DNA of 33,149 bases from a bacterium (GCA_030685015.1 JAUXWS010000047.1:1-33149); one strand, 5' to 3'; counted from the first letter of the stretch, positions 1 to 8,627 are shown. Made by a program: numbers and translations. Notes: a model not told the origin generated them from the sequence alone.

Positions 1-1
1 C

Positions 2-505
2 ATGGACATCACCATGCCCGGTCTCAACGGCCTGGACGCCGCCCGCCAGTTGCTGGCCGAATGGCCCGCGGCCCGCATCGTCTTCCTCTCCATGCACGGG
101 GATCGGCGCTACGTGCAGGCCGCCTTCGCCGCCGGCGCCCACGGTTATGTCACCAAGGACACGCCCCTCTCCGAGCTGGTCCGTGTGCTGGAACTGGTCC
201 TGGCCGGCCGTCGCGCCGTGGGGGAGGGGCTGGCCGACCTCTTGCTGGACGATTACGGCGACTTGGTCCGCGGCCGCCAGACGGCGCCGGCGCCCTCCAT
301 CCTGGACCGGCTCAGCCCGCGCGAGCGGGAGGTCCTTCAATTGCTGGCCGAGGGAGCGGGGACGCGTCAGATCGCCGCCCGGCTCAATCTCAGTCCCAAG
401 ACGGTGGAAAGCCATCGCGCCATGCTGATGGAGAAACTGGGCCTGCATAGCGTGGCCGAGTTGACCAAGCTGGCCATCCGCGAGGGACTGACGCCCATCG
501 ACTGA
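2..505 (+). CDS. LuxR/NarL-family response regulator, C-terminal part (5' truncated by window edge)
   Basis: The visible 167 residues begin inside the receiver domain. The opening MDITMPGLNG is the segment around the phospho-acceptor, with Asp2 of the visible part as the probable phosphorylated residue. The conserved Lys of the receiver follows in GYVTKDTP. After a linker, a LuxR-type helix-turn-helix starts at LSPREREVLQLLAEG and continues through NLSPKTVESHR. The ATG at position 2 is an internal Met and not the start, because the first half of the receiver lies upstream of the window. The protein is a DNA-binding two-component output regulator. The partner kinase is not visible. The next gene is an ammonium channel 147 bases downstream, so control of that gene is possible but unproven. 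Confidence 0.9.
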   Translation: MDITMPGLNGLDAARQLLAEWPAARIVFLSMHGDRRYVQAAFAAGAHGYVTKDTPLSELVRVLELVLAGRRAVGEGLADLLLDDYGDLVRGRQTAPAPSILDRLSPREREVLQLLAEGAGTRQIAARLNLSPKTVESHRAMLMEKLGLHSVAELTKLAIREGLTPID

Positions 506-529
506 AGCCTCCTGTCAAGGGATTCACAC

Positions 530-567
530 TTTCAGGCATTCCCTGGCGGCATTTCAGGCATTTCCTG
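530..567. promoter_or_regulatory. Two tandem dyad repeats upstream of amt (candidate operator)
   Basis: TTTCAGGCATTCCCTG (530-545) is repeated as TTTCAGGCATTTCCTG (552-567) with one mismatch. The start-to-start distance is 22 bases, about two helical turns. The second copy contains the perfect dyad TCAGG-N5-CCTGA; the first has the same dyad with one change. They lie 86 bases before the amt start. The second copy also overlaps a partial sigma54-like GG-N10-GC element (GG 557-558, GC 569-570), but the -12 region fits poorly. The binding protein is unknown. Confidence 0.45.
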
Positions 568-652
568 AGCCCGGCCGCTCCCCTCCTGCCCCATCATGTC
601 CCCGGCCTGGCGCGCCGACGCCGGGGTGATCCACGTGACTCCAGGAGGACCC

Positions 653-1870
653 ATGTTCGACACCGGCAACACCGGCTTCATGCTGGTGGCCACCAGCCTG
701 GTCATGCTCATGACGCCAGGCCTGGCCTTTTTCTATGGCGGCCTGGTCGGCCGCAAGAACGTGCTGGCCATCATGATCCAGAGCTTTGTCTCCATGGCCT
801 GGACCACCATGCTCTGGTACGTGGCGGGCTATTCCCTCTGCTTCAGCGGCGGCGAGGGTGGCATCATCGGCAACCTCGACCACGCCTTCCTGCGCGGCAT
901 CGACCCCATGTCCGCCTACAGCCCGGCCAACATCCCCCTCTTCGTGTTCATCGCCTATCAGATGATGTTCGCCATCATCACGCCGGCGCTGATCACCGGC
1001 GCCTTCTCCAACCGGATCCGCTTTGGCGCCTACCTCGTCTTCCTCACCTTCTGGCTTTTCCTGGTCTACTTCCCCTTCGTCCACATGATCTGGGGCGGCG
1101 GACTGCTGCAAACCTGGGGTGTGCTGGACTTCGCCGGCGGCATCGCCGTGCACAACATCGCCGGCATGGCGGCGTTGGCCTCGGTGCTGTTCGTGGGCCG
1201 ACGCCGCGCCCCGGACCGGGAACCGCACAGCATCCCCCTGGTGGCGCTGGGCACCGGCCTGCTCTGGTTCGGCTGGTACGGCTTCAATGCGGGCAGCGAG
1301 CTGCAGGTGGACGCCATCACGGCCCTGGCCTTCCTCAACACGGACATCGCCGCCTCCTTCGCCGCCTTCGTCTGGCTGCTCCTGGCCTGGAGCCTGGAGC
1401 GCAAGCCCAAGTTCGTCGGGCTGCTGACCGGGGCCGTGGCGGGACTGGCCACCATCACGCCGGCGGCCGGCTTCGTCACGCCGACGGTGGCGGCCCTCAT
1501 CGGCTGCGTGGCGGGCGTGGTCTGCTACATGGCCGTGGCGCTGAAGAACCGGCTGGGCTGGGACGACGCGCTGGACGTCTGGGGCGTGCACGGCGTGGGC
1601 GGGGCGCTGGGCATCCTCATGCTGGGCCTGCTGGGCAGCCGGCTGGTCAACCCCGCCGGCCAGGACGGCCTCCTGCTGGGCGGCACCGCCTTCTTCGGCA
1701 AGCAGGTGGCGGCCCTGCTCTTCTCCTCGCTCTACGCCTTCGCCTTCACCTATGGCATGCTGTGGCTGATCAACAAGATCACGCCGGTAAGGACCACGGA
1801 GGCCGAGGAGATGGCCGGCATGGACGCCTCCCTGCACGGGGAGACCGCCTACGAGCCCAACACATTTTGA
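653..1870 (+). CDS. amt: Ammonium transporter (Amt/MEP/Rh family)
   Basis: This 405-residue inner-membrane channel conducts ammonium/ammonia. The pore histidines are visible: His167 in DFAGGIAVHNIAG and His313 in DVWGVHGVGG. Asp159, the WFGWYGFNAGSE segment and the ATITPAAGFVTP signature are also present. The cytoplasmic tail LHGETAYEPNTF matches the usual Amt ending. I chose the ATG at 653 because a strong ribosome site (AGGAGG, 643-648) precedes it and MFDTGNTGFM aligns with the family start; an upstream ATG at 596 would add 19 unlikely residues. No glnK/glnB (PII) gene lies next to it, which is the usual partner. An outer-membrane barrel protein follows 60 bases downstream, probably in the same transcript. 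Confidence 0.95.
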   Translation: MFDTGNTGFMLVATSLVMLMTPGLAFFYGGLVGRKNVLAIMIQSFVSMAWTTMLWYVAGYSLCFSGGEGGIIGNLDHAFLRGIDPMSAYSPANIPLFVFIAYQMMFAIITPALITGAFSNRIRFGAYLVFLTFWLFLVYFPFVHMIWGGGLLQTWGVLDFAGGIAVHNIAGMAALASVLFVGRRRAPDREPHSIPLVALGTGLLWFGWYGFNAGSELQVDAITALAFLNTDIAASFAAFVWLLLAWSLERKPKFVGLLTGAVAGLATITPAAGFVTPTVAALIGCVAGVVCYMAVALKNRLGWDDALDVWGVHGVGGALGILMLGLLGSRLVNPAGQDGLLLGGTAFFGKQVAALLFSSLYAFAFTYGMLWLINKITPVRTTEAEEMAGMDASLHGETAYEPNTF

Positions 1871-1879
1871 CGCAAGCCA

Positions 1880-1908
1880 CGCCGGTGGTGCCTTGGGCCC
1901 CACCGGCG
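1880..1908 (+). other. Hairpin between amt and the barrel-protein gene
   Basis: CGCCGGTGG (1880-1888) pairs perfectly with CCACCGGCG (1900-1908) across an 11-base loop. No T-run follows, so this is not a standard terminator. It could uncouple the levels of the two messages through RNA stability or partial termination. Confidence 0.4.
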
Positions 1909-1930
1909 CACCCCAGCCAGGAGGTCTTCA

Positions 1931-2953
1931 ATGAAAGCTGTCCATGTCTTGCCCACCGTCCTGCTCCTGACACTGGCCGGGACGATCCGTGCCCAGGATG
2001 GCCCGGGCGAGGCCGCACCCGTCGGCCCCCGCATCACCGGCTTCGTGGATGCCAGCTACTCCGGCAACCTGGACCGCGGCGGGGACGGCTTCCGCTTGGA
2101 TCAGGTGGAAGTGGACCTGGAGCATGCCACAACGGATGGCCTTGTGCTACGGGCCGATCTGGAGAGCGACGGGGACGGCTCCCTGGCGGTGGAGCAGGGC
2201 TGGCTTCGCCTGCCGCTGCCCCTGGTGTCCGACTGGACGCTGACCGTCGGCAAGTTCAACGCCCCGTTGGGGGTTGAGCTGCTGGACGCCCCCGACATGT
2301 ACCAGTACAGCCACTCCCTCTTGTTCGACCACGCCTTGCCCACCAACCTGACCGGCGCCATGACGGAGGGTCCGCTGGCGGGGCCGGCGGATCTCAAGCT
2401 CTACGTGGTGAACGGCTGGGACGTGAACGACGAGACGAACGAGAGCCGCAGCGTGGGGGCGAGGCTGGGCCTGGACCTGGGCCGCGCCGGCAGTCTTGGC
2501 CTGTCCATGCTGACCGGGCGGGAGGAAGCGGTCAAGAGCGTCGGTGGCGAGGATCTGCGCATCCTTGACGCGGACTACCAGTGGCGTCCCCTGGACGGCC
2601 TGCTCCTGTTCGCCGAAGTCAACCTGGGCAGCGTCAAGCCGGTGGGCGGGTCGGCCATGGACTGGTCCGGCTGGATGCTGGGCGGCCATTTTGACATGAC
2701 AGAGATGTGGGGTCTCACCTGGCGGGTGGACAGCATCCATGACAGCGACGCGGTCCTGTTTGGTCGTGTGGCGGGAGAGCCCCAGACGCGCATGTCGTTG
2801 ACCGCGGCGGTGACGGCGGCGCTGGGATCCGGCCGCGGCATGCTGCTGGAAGCGCGGATGGATCGTTCCGACCAGGATGACTTCCTGGATGCGGACGGCG
2901 CGGCGAGTTCCAGCACCATGGGCATGGCCCTCGAATTCACCCAGACCTTCTGA
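1931..2953 (+). CDS. Outer-membrane beta-barrel (porin-like) protein
   Basis: The protein has 340 residues. It opens with a signal peptide (MKAVHVLPTVLLLTLAGTIRA, probable cleavage after IRA). The rest alternates polar and hydrophobic residues with short acidic turns, as in a transmembrane beta-barrel, and ends in a terminal aromatic strand (ALEFTQTF, C-terminal Phe). The GFVDASYSGNLDR and LTVGKFNAPLGVE segments resemble the BBP2/OmpL-like putative porins. AGGAGG at 1919-1924 is well placed for the ATG at 1931. Its position behind amt suggests that it passes a nitrogen-related small solute across the outer membrane. The substrate cannot be read from sequence. Confidence 0.8.
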   Translation: MKAVHVLPTVLLLTLAGTIRAQDGPGEAAPVGPRITGFVDASYSGNLDRGGDGFRLDQVEVDLEHATTDGLVLRADLESDGDGSLAVEQGWLRLPLPLVSDWTLTVGKFNAPLGVELLDAPDMYQYSHSLLFDHALPTNLTGAMTEGPLAGPADLKLYVVNGWDVNDETNESRSVGARLGLDLGRAGSLGLSMLTGREEAVKSVGGEDLRILDADYQWRPLDGLLLFAEVNLGSVKPVGGSAMDWSGWMLGGHFDMTEMWGLTWRVDSIHDSDAVLFGRVAGEPQTRMSLTAAVTAALGSGRGMLLEARMDRSDQDDFLDADGAASSSTMGMALEFTQTF

Positions 2954-3284
2954 TCTCGGCGCGCCACGGAACTGGAAAGGCACAGGTCGATCCAGCAAGG
3001 CCGCACCACGTGTTGATGTCTGGACAATTTGACATCAAAGCCGGTCAAGGGGGCCTTTCAGAGGGAAGCGGACAGGAAAGCCAGACTTGACCAGCTGGCA
3101 TGAGCAGGCTGGTCGGGGAGCCGAAGGGTCGCCTGGAAGGTTCTTCGGCTCCAATTGTTTACGAAAACTGACAAGTCCCGCCATTCAGACTGGCACTCTG
3201 TAAGAACTTTTTTACGAAACAGGAGAAATGACTGGCGGAAATGGGGTCAAGCCTCTATGTTGTCGCGTCATGTTGGAGGGTGCC
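2954..3284. promoter_or_regulatory. Palindrome- and repeat-rich intergenic region
   Basis: This stretch of about 330 bases has no credible gene. It holds a perfect 8-bp inverted repeat TTGATGTC-N10-GACATCAA (3013-3038), a perfect 7-bp inverted repeat GACCAGC-N12-GCTGGTC (3089-3114), and two direct copies of TTTACGAAA (3158-3166 and 3211-3219) 53 bases apart, about five helical turns. TGGCAC at 3191 matches a sigma54 -24 element, but the -12 position reads GA instead of GC. It is more AT-rich than its surroundings. It most likely carries the promoter and operator of the secreted-protein/sigma54-activator pair downstream. Confidence 0.5.
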
Positions 3285-3569
3285 ATGAGAGTCTTTTTGA
3301 CCGCCTCGATCCTGCTGGCCGCATTTGGGACGGCCCAGGCAGGCAGCTACCCCTACGAGAACCGCGACTACTACCTGCAACCGGGGGACTTCGGCAAGCC
3401 CGTCATTGTGGCGCCGCTCCCGGGGCTGCCCAATGATCCCTGGCGGATCGACGATCCGGACATCATCATCGATGACGATGGACCATCAGAGGAGGATGCG
3501 GGCCTCGTCTACTCCAATCCGGCCCGCTATCAAATGCCGCGCCGCGCCGTCTGGAAACCTGACCGCTAA
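3285..3569 (+). CDS. Small secreted acidic protein, unknown function
   Basis: This 94-residue protein begins with a clear signal peptide (MRVFLTASILLAAFGTAQA, cleavage expected after AQA). The mature part of about 75 residues is rich in Tyr, Pro and Asp, with an acidic run WRIDDPDIIIDDDGPSEED, and ends in a basic stretch. I recognise no family. GGAGG at 3274-3278 supports the ATG at 3285. A longer frame starts at 3228 behind AGGAG, but that spacing is too short and would bury the signal peptide. The stop lies 21 bases before the sigma54-type regulator, so the two are probably co-transcribed. Confidence 0.7.
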   Translation: MRVFLTASILLAAFGTAQAGSYPYENRDYYLQPGDFGKPVIVAPLPGLPNDPWRIDDPDIIIDDDGPSEEDAGLVYSNPARYQMPRRAVWKPDR

Positions 3570-3590
3570 GCGAGGAAGGGCGGACCGGCC

Positions 3591-5615
3591 ATGAAATGCC
3601 TGCGCAGCTATAGCGAGTTCTTCGAACACTCCGCCGGCATGCGGCTCTTTGACGAGCGCCAATTCGTCAAGGCGCTGGAACACTTCGAAGCGGAAATCCA
3701 GAAGTCCCCCGACCGCAAGGTGCGGGAGTACGCGCGTTTCTACTCCGCCAAGTGCTGCTACGTGCTGGGACAGTACCCGCGGGCCAAGCGCTCCCTCATC
3801 ATGGCCAACAAGTGGGCGGGCAAGGCCGAGGAGCGCCCCCTGCGCATGGCCTGCGTCTTCACCCTGGCCACCCTGGAAGTGGCGATGGGCAACCATGAGA
3901 AGGGTCTGAGCATCTACGAGAAGTTCCGCTCCTTGTATGAGGGGCGGCTCGAACCCTACGACCGCACCATGGTGCTCATCAATCTGGCCCTGACCCACCT
4001 GCGCCTGCAGAACCTGGAGGAGGCGGACCTGCTGCTTGACCGGGCGCAAGGTTTTGCCGAGCGCGCCGCCGATTCCCACCTCGATACCTACATCCATTAC
4101 TACCGCGCCCTGCTGTCCCAGCGGCGCGGCGAGCAAGGCCAGGCCCAGGACCACCTGGAGAGGGCCGTCGAACTGGCCGAGCAGAGCGGCGATCCTTACG
4201 ACCAGGCCCGCTGCCACTGGCAGGCGGGCAACTACTGGCTGCGCCGGGAACGCTACGACAACGCCCTCAAGTCCCTGAAGAAGGCCATCCGCATCGCCAA
4301 GAAGGCCGGTTTCAAGGTGGAGGCCTCCAAGTGCCTCAACGACTATGCCTGGGCCTACTTCAAGAAGGGGCGTCTGAGCGAAGCCAAGAGCTATGCCGAG
4401 GAGGCGATCCTGACCGGCCGCGAAGCCGGCCTGGACACGGGCAACTACCTGGACACCCTGGAGCAGATCAACGCCCACATCAACGATTTCTACGAGGAAG
4501 AGAAACTGATCGCCGAGCTGGAGCGGGAGACGGCCCGTGAGTTCGAACTGGTGGGTTACAGCGATTCCATCATCCAGCTGGCGGATTCCATCAAGACCTT
4601 CGGCCCCTGCAACGATCCCGTCCTGATCTACGGCGAGACGGGCACCGGCAAGGAGCTGGTCGCCCACGCCGTCCACATCACCTCGCCGCGCCAGGACAAG
4701 CCCTTCATCAAGCGCAATTGCGCCGCCATCCCGGAAAACCTGATGGAGTCGGAGCTGTTCGGCCACATCAAGGGCAGCTTCACGGGCGCCACGGCGGACC
4801 GCAAGGGCATTTTCGAGGAGGCCAACGGCGGCACGCTCTTCCTCGACGAGATCGGCGAGATGCCGCCCAGCCTGCAATCAAAACTGCTCCGCGTCCTCGA
4901 GAACGGCGAGTTCTACCGGGTCGGCTCCTCCGAGCTGATCCGGGTGGATGTGCGCGTCATCGCCGCCACCAACCGGCAGCTGGTGCCAGAGATGAACAAG
5001 GGCAACTTCCGCGAGGACCTCTTCTTCCGGCTCAACACCGTGCGCCTCGACATTCCTCCCCTGCGCGATCGCCGGGAGGATATCTCCGTGTTGGTCAATC
5101 ATTTTCTCTTCGGCTTGAACGAAGAGTACGACAAGTACTACAAGGTACTCAGCGAGGACGCCCTGCAGGCCCTGGAAGCCTATGCCTTCCCCGGCAACGT
5201 GCGGGAGTTGAAGAACATCATCCGCGCCGCCTATCTGACCAGCAAGGGGCGGATGATCGCAGCGGCGGACATCACGCGCTTCTTCCAGGCCGGCATGCCC
5301 GTGCAGGTGAGGCAGGGGGTGGCGGCCCCGGTAGTGGAAGCGGAGCCGAGCTTCGCGCTGGAGGCGGAGGCTGCCGCTGCCCCGTCGCAGTTGGAGGACG
5401 AAGGCCGTCTCGTGCCCTTCGCCTCGGCCGAACTGATGGACAAGGCCAGCCTGAAGGATTATGTCCTCGCCGCCGAGAAGCGCTATCTGATCAGCGTGCT
5501 CAAGCATTGCGACAGCGTCAACAAGGCCTGCGCCGTGTTGCAGATTTCGCGACCCACTTTCTACCAGAAGTTGAAGGTGCATGGGATCTCGCTGTCCAAC
5601 AAGCGTTTGGTTTGA
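3591..5615 (+). CDS. TPR-containing sigma54-dependent transcriptional activator
   Basis: The protein has 674 residues. Residues about 1-300 are helical TPR-type repeats (for example FVKALEHFEAEIQKSPD and YDNALKSLKKAIRIAKKAG) in place of the usual phosphorylated receiver. Residues about 320-545 form the AAA+ domain: Walker A GETGTGKE (348-355), the sigma54-contacting loop GSFTGA (395-400, a mild variant of GAFTGA) and Walker B GGTLFLDE (413-420). A linker of roughly 60 residues, rich in Ala and Glu, leads to a Fis-type helix-turn-helix near the C-terminus (NKACAVLQISRPTFYQKLK). It should remodel RNA polymerase-sigma54 at target promoters. The TPR region suggests control by protein-protein contact. 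The trigger is unknown. Confidence 0.9.
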   Translation: MKCLRSYSEFFEHSAGMRLFDERQFVKALEHFEAEIQKSPDRKVREYARFYSAKCCYVLGQYPRAKRSLIMANKWAGKAEERPLRMACVFTLATLEVAMGNHEKGLSIYEKFRSLYEGRLEPYDRTMVLINLALTHLRLQNLEEADLLLDRAQGFAERAADSHLDTYIHYYRALLSQRRGEQGQAQDHLERAVELAEQSGDPYDQARCHWQAGNYWLRRERYDNALKSLKKAIRIAKKAGFKVEASKCLNDYAWAYFKKGRLSEAKSYAEEAILTGREAGLDTGNYLDTLEQINAHINDFYEEEKLIAELERETAREFELVGYSDSIIQLADSIKTFGPCNDPVLIYGETGTGKELVAHAVHITSPRQDKPFIKRNCAAIPENLMESELFGHIKGSFTGATADRKGIFEEANGGTLFLDEIGEMPPSLQSKLLRVLENGEFYRVGSSELIRVDVRVIAATNRQLVPEMNKGNFREDLFFRLNTVRLDIPPLRDRREDISVLVNHFLFGLNEEYDKYYKVLSEDALQALEAYAFPGNVRELKNIIRAAYLTSKGRMIAAADITRFFQAGMPVQVRQGVAAPVVEAEPSFALEAEAAAAPSQLEDEGRLVPFASAELMDKASLKDYVLAAEKRYLISVLKHCDSVNKACAVLQISRPTFYQKLKVHGISLSNKRLV

Positions 5616-5697
5616 TCAGGGCCGGGACCAGCGCCAGCGCTCCCGGGTCCGTCATGGTGTTCGCGGCAAGGGCCGCGCGTCACGCCAGCCAAGGATC

Positions 5698-5720
5698 ATC
5701 CCGGCCCCGGGCCGGGATTT
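5698..5720 (+). terminator. Probable terminator hairpin after the sigma54 activator
   Basis: ATCCCGGCC (5698-5706) and GGCCGGGAT (5710-5718) form a perfect 9-bp stem with a 3-base loop, followed by a short T stretch. It sits between convergent genes. A smaller stem, CGCGGC-AAGG-GCCGCG, lies just upstream (5662-5677). The T-run is weak, so the terminator role is likely but not certain. Confidence 0.45.
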
Positions 5721-5772
5721 CCATCTCGCCAAACCAGGATGAGGGGGGTGACCATGAAGCGCCTGCTGCCAT

Positions 5773-6219
5773 TCAATGACGCCCCAGGTCGCGTCGATCC
5801 TTCTTGGTGGGCCGACCGAGGCCCTTGCGCGAGGCCTGGGCGGCGCGGTCCATGGCCCGCATCACCCGCAGGGTCTCGCGCTGCTCATCGCTGAAACCCT
5901 CCAGGCGTTCGACCTCTTCGCGCAGCTCGTACAGGGCCCGCGCCTCGGGCGGCGGCAAGGGGCGCTCGGCCACGCCCAGCACCGTCAGCCAGAGGCGACG
6001 CGACGCCTTGATCACCTCCAGCGTCTCGCCGCGTTTGACGATGTGCCCCGCCTTGACCCGGCTTCCATCCAGTTTGACGTGGCCCGCGTCGATGGCCTCG
6101 CCGGCCTGGCTGCGCGTCTTGAAGATGCGCGCCACCTGCAGCCATTTGTCCACACGGACGAGGGGCTCCGGGCGGCTGGCCGGCTCAGGCGCGGCTGGAC
6201 GGGGGCGGTTGGGTGTCAT
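5773..6219 (-). CDS. S4-domain RNA-binding protein (Hsp15-like)
   Basis: This 148-residue protein carries one S4 domain at roughly residues 20-75 ([20 protein letters not shown], then [19 protein letters not shown]). That is the pattern of Hsp15/HslR, which binds stalled 50S subunits carrying nascent chains. The C-terminal half is charged and helical and ends in a basic tail ([16 protein letters not shown]), also typical of the family. I chose the ATG at 6219 because AGGAG lies just upstream on the minus strand; the frame stays open to 6288 but the extension looks non-coding. It is convergent with the sigma54 activator and divergent from the nucleotidyltransferase. Confidence 0.85.
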   Translation of the reverse strand: MTPNRPRPAAPEPASRPEPLVRVDKWLQVARIFKTRSQAGEAIDAGHVKLDGSRVKAGHIVKRGETLEVIKASRRLWLTVLGVAERPLPPPEARALYELREEVERLEGFSDEQRETLRVMRAMDRAAQASRKGLGRPTKKDRRDLGRH

Positions 6220-6309
6220 GCAGGCTCCTGGGTGTGAGGCCCAATCTGCCGGCGCGGCCGTTTCAAGAGCGCCCCGGATTCCAGACATTGTTCATCTCGC
6301 GGCGCCGGA

Positions 6310-6332
6310 AGGCCGGACATGAGGTCCGGCCT
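6310..6332 (+). other. Perfect hairpin upstream of the nucleotidyltransferase gene
   Basis: AGGCCGGAC (6310-6318) and GTCCGGCCT (6324-6332) form a 9-bp stem around a 5-base loop, in the roughly 180-base divergent spacer between the S4-protein gene and the nucleotidyltransferase gene. No strong T-run follows. TAGAAT at 6379-6384 resembles the -10 boxes seen elsewhere in this window but has no good -35. Confidence 0.35.
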
Positions 6333-6399
6333 CTTTCCAGCCGGCCGGCGGCCCGTCCCACGACGACGCCGCACAATGTAGAATGCGGAAGGACACGAG

Positions 6400-7380
6400 G
6401 TGAAAGCCATCCTGCCCGTGGCCGGCAAAGGCACCCGGCTGAGACCCCTGGCCCATACCTATCCCAAAGCGCTCATCCCCATCGCCGGTCGGCCCATGAT
6501 CGACTGGATCCTGGATCCCCTCGTGCGGGCCGGCCTGGAGGAGGCCGTCTTCATCGTGGGCTGGTTGGGGGCGGAGATCGAAGAGCATGTGCGCCGCCAA
6601 TACAGCGGCCTGCGCCTGCGCTTCGTGCCCCAGGGCGAGATGCTGGGCCTGGGCCACGCCATCCACCTGGGACTGGACGAGGGGGACGGCGAGGTCTTCA
6701 TCGTGCTGGGCGACACGCTCTTCGAGGCCGATGTGGCGGCCATCCGGGCGGCGCCCCACTCCGTCCTGGGCGTCAAGGAGGTGTCCGATCCCCGGCGCTT
6801 CGGCGTGGCCGAACTGGCCGACGGCCGTATCGTGCGGCTGGTGGAGAAGCCGGCCGAGCCGCGCAGCAACCTGGCCCTCATCGGGTTGTACAACATCAAG
6901 GATGGCGATGCCCTGCGCCGCACCCTGTCCTTCATGATCCGGGACGGGATCAAGACCCGCGGCGAGTACCAGATCACCGACGCCCTGCAGCAGATGATCG
7001 ACCAGGGCCACGTCTTCGAACCCTGGGGCATCGAGGGCTGGTTCGATTGCGGCAAAAAGGAGACCCTGCTCGCCACCAACCGGCATTTCCTGGACCAGCT
7101 GGACAAGCGGCGGGAGGCGGTGCGGTCAGGGGACAGCCTGCTTATTCCCCCAGTCCACCTGGGCGAAGGTGTGAAGCTCTCCCGCTCCATCATCGGCCCC
7201 AATGTCAGCGTGGGGGACGGCGCCAGCATCCGCGACGCCGTGATCGAGGACTCCCTGCTCTGCGAGGGGGTCCGCCTCGAGGGCGTCGTGCTCAAGGATG
7301 CGGTGCTTGGCCGCGACGCCATGGTGCGCCAGCCGCCCCGCGCCCTGCACTTGTCGGACAACACGGAAGTGGACGGCTAG
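6400..7380 (+). CDS. Sugar-1-phosphate nucleotidylyltransferase (RmlA/StrD-like, long form)
   Basis: The enzyme has 326 residues and joins a nucleoside triphosphate to a sugar 1-phosphate to give an NDP-sugar and pyrophosphate. The N-terminal nucleotide-binding signature is [20 protein letters not shown]. It is followed by [10 protein letters not shown], the sugar-site [15 protein letters not shown] and GWFDCGKKE. From about residue 245 the protein switches to hexapeptide repeats of a left-handed beta-helix ([20 protein letters not shown]), as in the long RmlA/StrD-type forms. The start is GTG at 6400 with GGAAGGA upstream. It ends 26 bases before metK, so the two are probably one transcript. 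Which nucleotide and sugar it uses cannot be fixed from sequence. Confidence 0.85.
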   Translation: MKAILPVAGKGTRLRPLAHTYPKALIPIAGRPMIDWILDPLVRAGLEEAVFIVGWLGAEIEEHVRRQYSGLRLRFVPQGEMLGLGHAIHLGLDEGDGEVFIVLGDTLFEADVAAIRAAPHSVLGVKEVSDPRRFGVAELADGRIVRLVEKPAEPRSNLALIGLYNIKDGDALRRTLSFMIRDGIKTRGEYQITDALQQMIDQGHVFEPWGIEGWFDCGKKETLLATNRHFLDQLDKRREAVRSGDSLLIPPVHLGEGVKLSRSIIGPNVSVGDGASIRDAVIEDSLLCEGVRLEGVVLKDAVLGRDAMVRQPPRALHLSDNTEVDG

Positions 7381-7406
7381 GTCCACTGGCCACCTGGAGG
7401 ATTGAC

Positions 7407-8627
7407 ATGAGTCAGAATCTGTTCACAAGCGAGAGCGTGACCGAAGGGCATCCGGACAAGATGTGCGACCGGATCAGCGACAGCATCCTCGACGCCTGCC
7501 TGGCCCGCGACGCCCAGGCCCGCGTCGCCTGCGAGACCTTCGTCAAGGGCTTTCACGACCGGACCCGGCTGATCATCGGCGGGGAGATCAGCCTGGACAA
7601 GCAGATCATCCGCAAAGGCCTGATTCCCGACTACGAGGAGATCGCCCGCCAGGCGGCGCGGGACATCGGCTACACGAACCAGGCTTGGGGCATGGATGCC
7701 GACCGGGCCGATGTGGAGTTGTGCATCACCACCCAGAGCGCCGACATCCGACAGGGCGTGGACAACGGCCTGGACCAGGGGGCGGGCGACCAGGGCCTGA
7801 TGTTCGGCTATGCCACGGACGAGACGGCCAGCCTGATGCCCCTGCCCATCGATCTGGCCCACCGCCTGGCCCACCGCCTCAGCACCGTGCGCAAGGAGGG
7901 GATCCTGCCCTGGGTGCTGCCCGACGGCAAGACCCAGGTGAGTGTGCGCTATGTGGACGGCCAGCCCCGCAGCGTGGAGACGGTGGTGGTCAGCACCCAG
8001 CATCTGGACGGGCTGGGCAGGGCCAAGCCCCGCGGCCGGAGCCAGTCCGCCTTCGATGAGGAGGTGCTGGCCCAGGTGCGGGAAGGGGTCATCGACCACG
8101 TCATCAACCCGGTCGTTCCGCCGGACTGGCGCGCCAAGGGCATGACGATCCACGTCAACCCCACGGGCAAGTTCGTCATCGGCGGGCCGCACGGCGACGC
8201 GGGCCTCACCGGTCGCAAGATCTTTTTCGACACCTACGGCGGCATGGGCCGCCACGGCGGCGGCGCCTTCTCGGGCAAGGACCCCAGCAAGGTGGACCGC
8301 AGCGCGGCCTACGCCTGCCGTTGGGTGGCCAAGCACCTGGTCCGGGCCGGCCTTGCCCGGCGCTGCGAGATCCAGGTCGCCTATGCCATCGGCGTGGCCG
8401 AACCCGTCTCCATCAATGTCAACTCCTTTGGTACCAGCCAGGTCAAGGATGAGCAGCTGGTCAAGCTGGTGCGCCGCCATGTGGATCTGCGCCCGGCGGC
8501 CATGATCGAGCGCCTGGGCCTGCTCAGCCCCATCTATGCCGCCACCTCGGCCTACGGGCATTTCGGGCGGGAGGAGTTCCCCTGGGAGCAGGTGGACGAG
8601 GGGCTGCTGAAGAAGCTGTCGCGCTAG
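7407..8627 (+). CDS. metK: S-adenosylmethionine synthase
   Basis: This cytosolic enzyme of 406 residues condenses ATP and methionine into SAM. Family landmarks are GHPDK at residues 14-18 near the N-terminus, [20 protein letters not shown], the [19 protein letters not shown] segment and the phosphate-binding [12 protein letters not shown] loop. The length is slightly above the usual 380-400. The ATG at 7407 follows CTGGAGG at 7394-7400. It is followed, after a structured 262-base spacer, by ahcY, which recycles the SAH produced when SAM donates its methyl group. Confidence 0.97.
   Translation: MSQNLFTSESVTEGHPDKMCDRISDSILDACLARDAQARVACETFVKGFHDRTRLIIGGEISLDKQIIRKGLIPDYEEIARQAARDIGYTNQAWGMDADRADVELCITTQSADIRQGVDNGLDQGAGDQGLMFGYATDETASLMPLPIDLAHRLAHRLSTVRKEGILPWVLPDGKTQVSVRYVDGQPRSVETVVVSTQHLDGLGRAKPRGRSQSAFDEEVLAQVREGVIDHVINPVVPPDWRAKGMTIHVNPTGKFVIGGPHGDAGLTGRKIFFDTYGGMGRHGGGAFSGKDPSKVDRSAAYACRWVAKHLVRAGLARRCEIQVAYAIGVAEPVSINVNSFGTSQVKDEQLVKLVRRHVDLRPAAMIERLGLLSPIYAATSAYGHFGREEFPWEQVDEGLLKKLSR

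Noticed and set aside
554-1903. 449-residue minus-strand frame opposite amt
   Set aside because: Its His/Gln/Gly-rich antisense composition and the clear Amt motifs on the plus strand rule it out.
3191-3205. Firm sigma54 promoter call at TGGCAC
   Set aside because: The -24 element is perfect, but the -12 dinucleotide is GA, not GC, so I did not list it as a promoter.
3228-3284. Longer start (ATG 3228) for the small secreted protein
   Set aside because: AGGAG is only two bases from this ATG, and the extra 19 residues would sit in front of a clean signal peptide.
5754-5882. 42-codon frame starting MKRLLPFND behind GAGGGGGGTGACC
   Set aside because: The ribosome site looks good, but nearly all of the frame lies antisense to the S4-protein gene and becomes Arg/Pro/Ala-rich, as shadow frames do.
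6213-7406. 804-residue frame (6213-8627) joining the upstream region to MetK
   Set aside because: Its N-terminal 400 residues are the out-of-frame shadow of the nucleotidyltransferase; MetK starts at 7407 with its own ribosome site.
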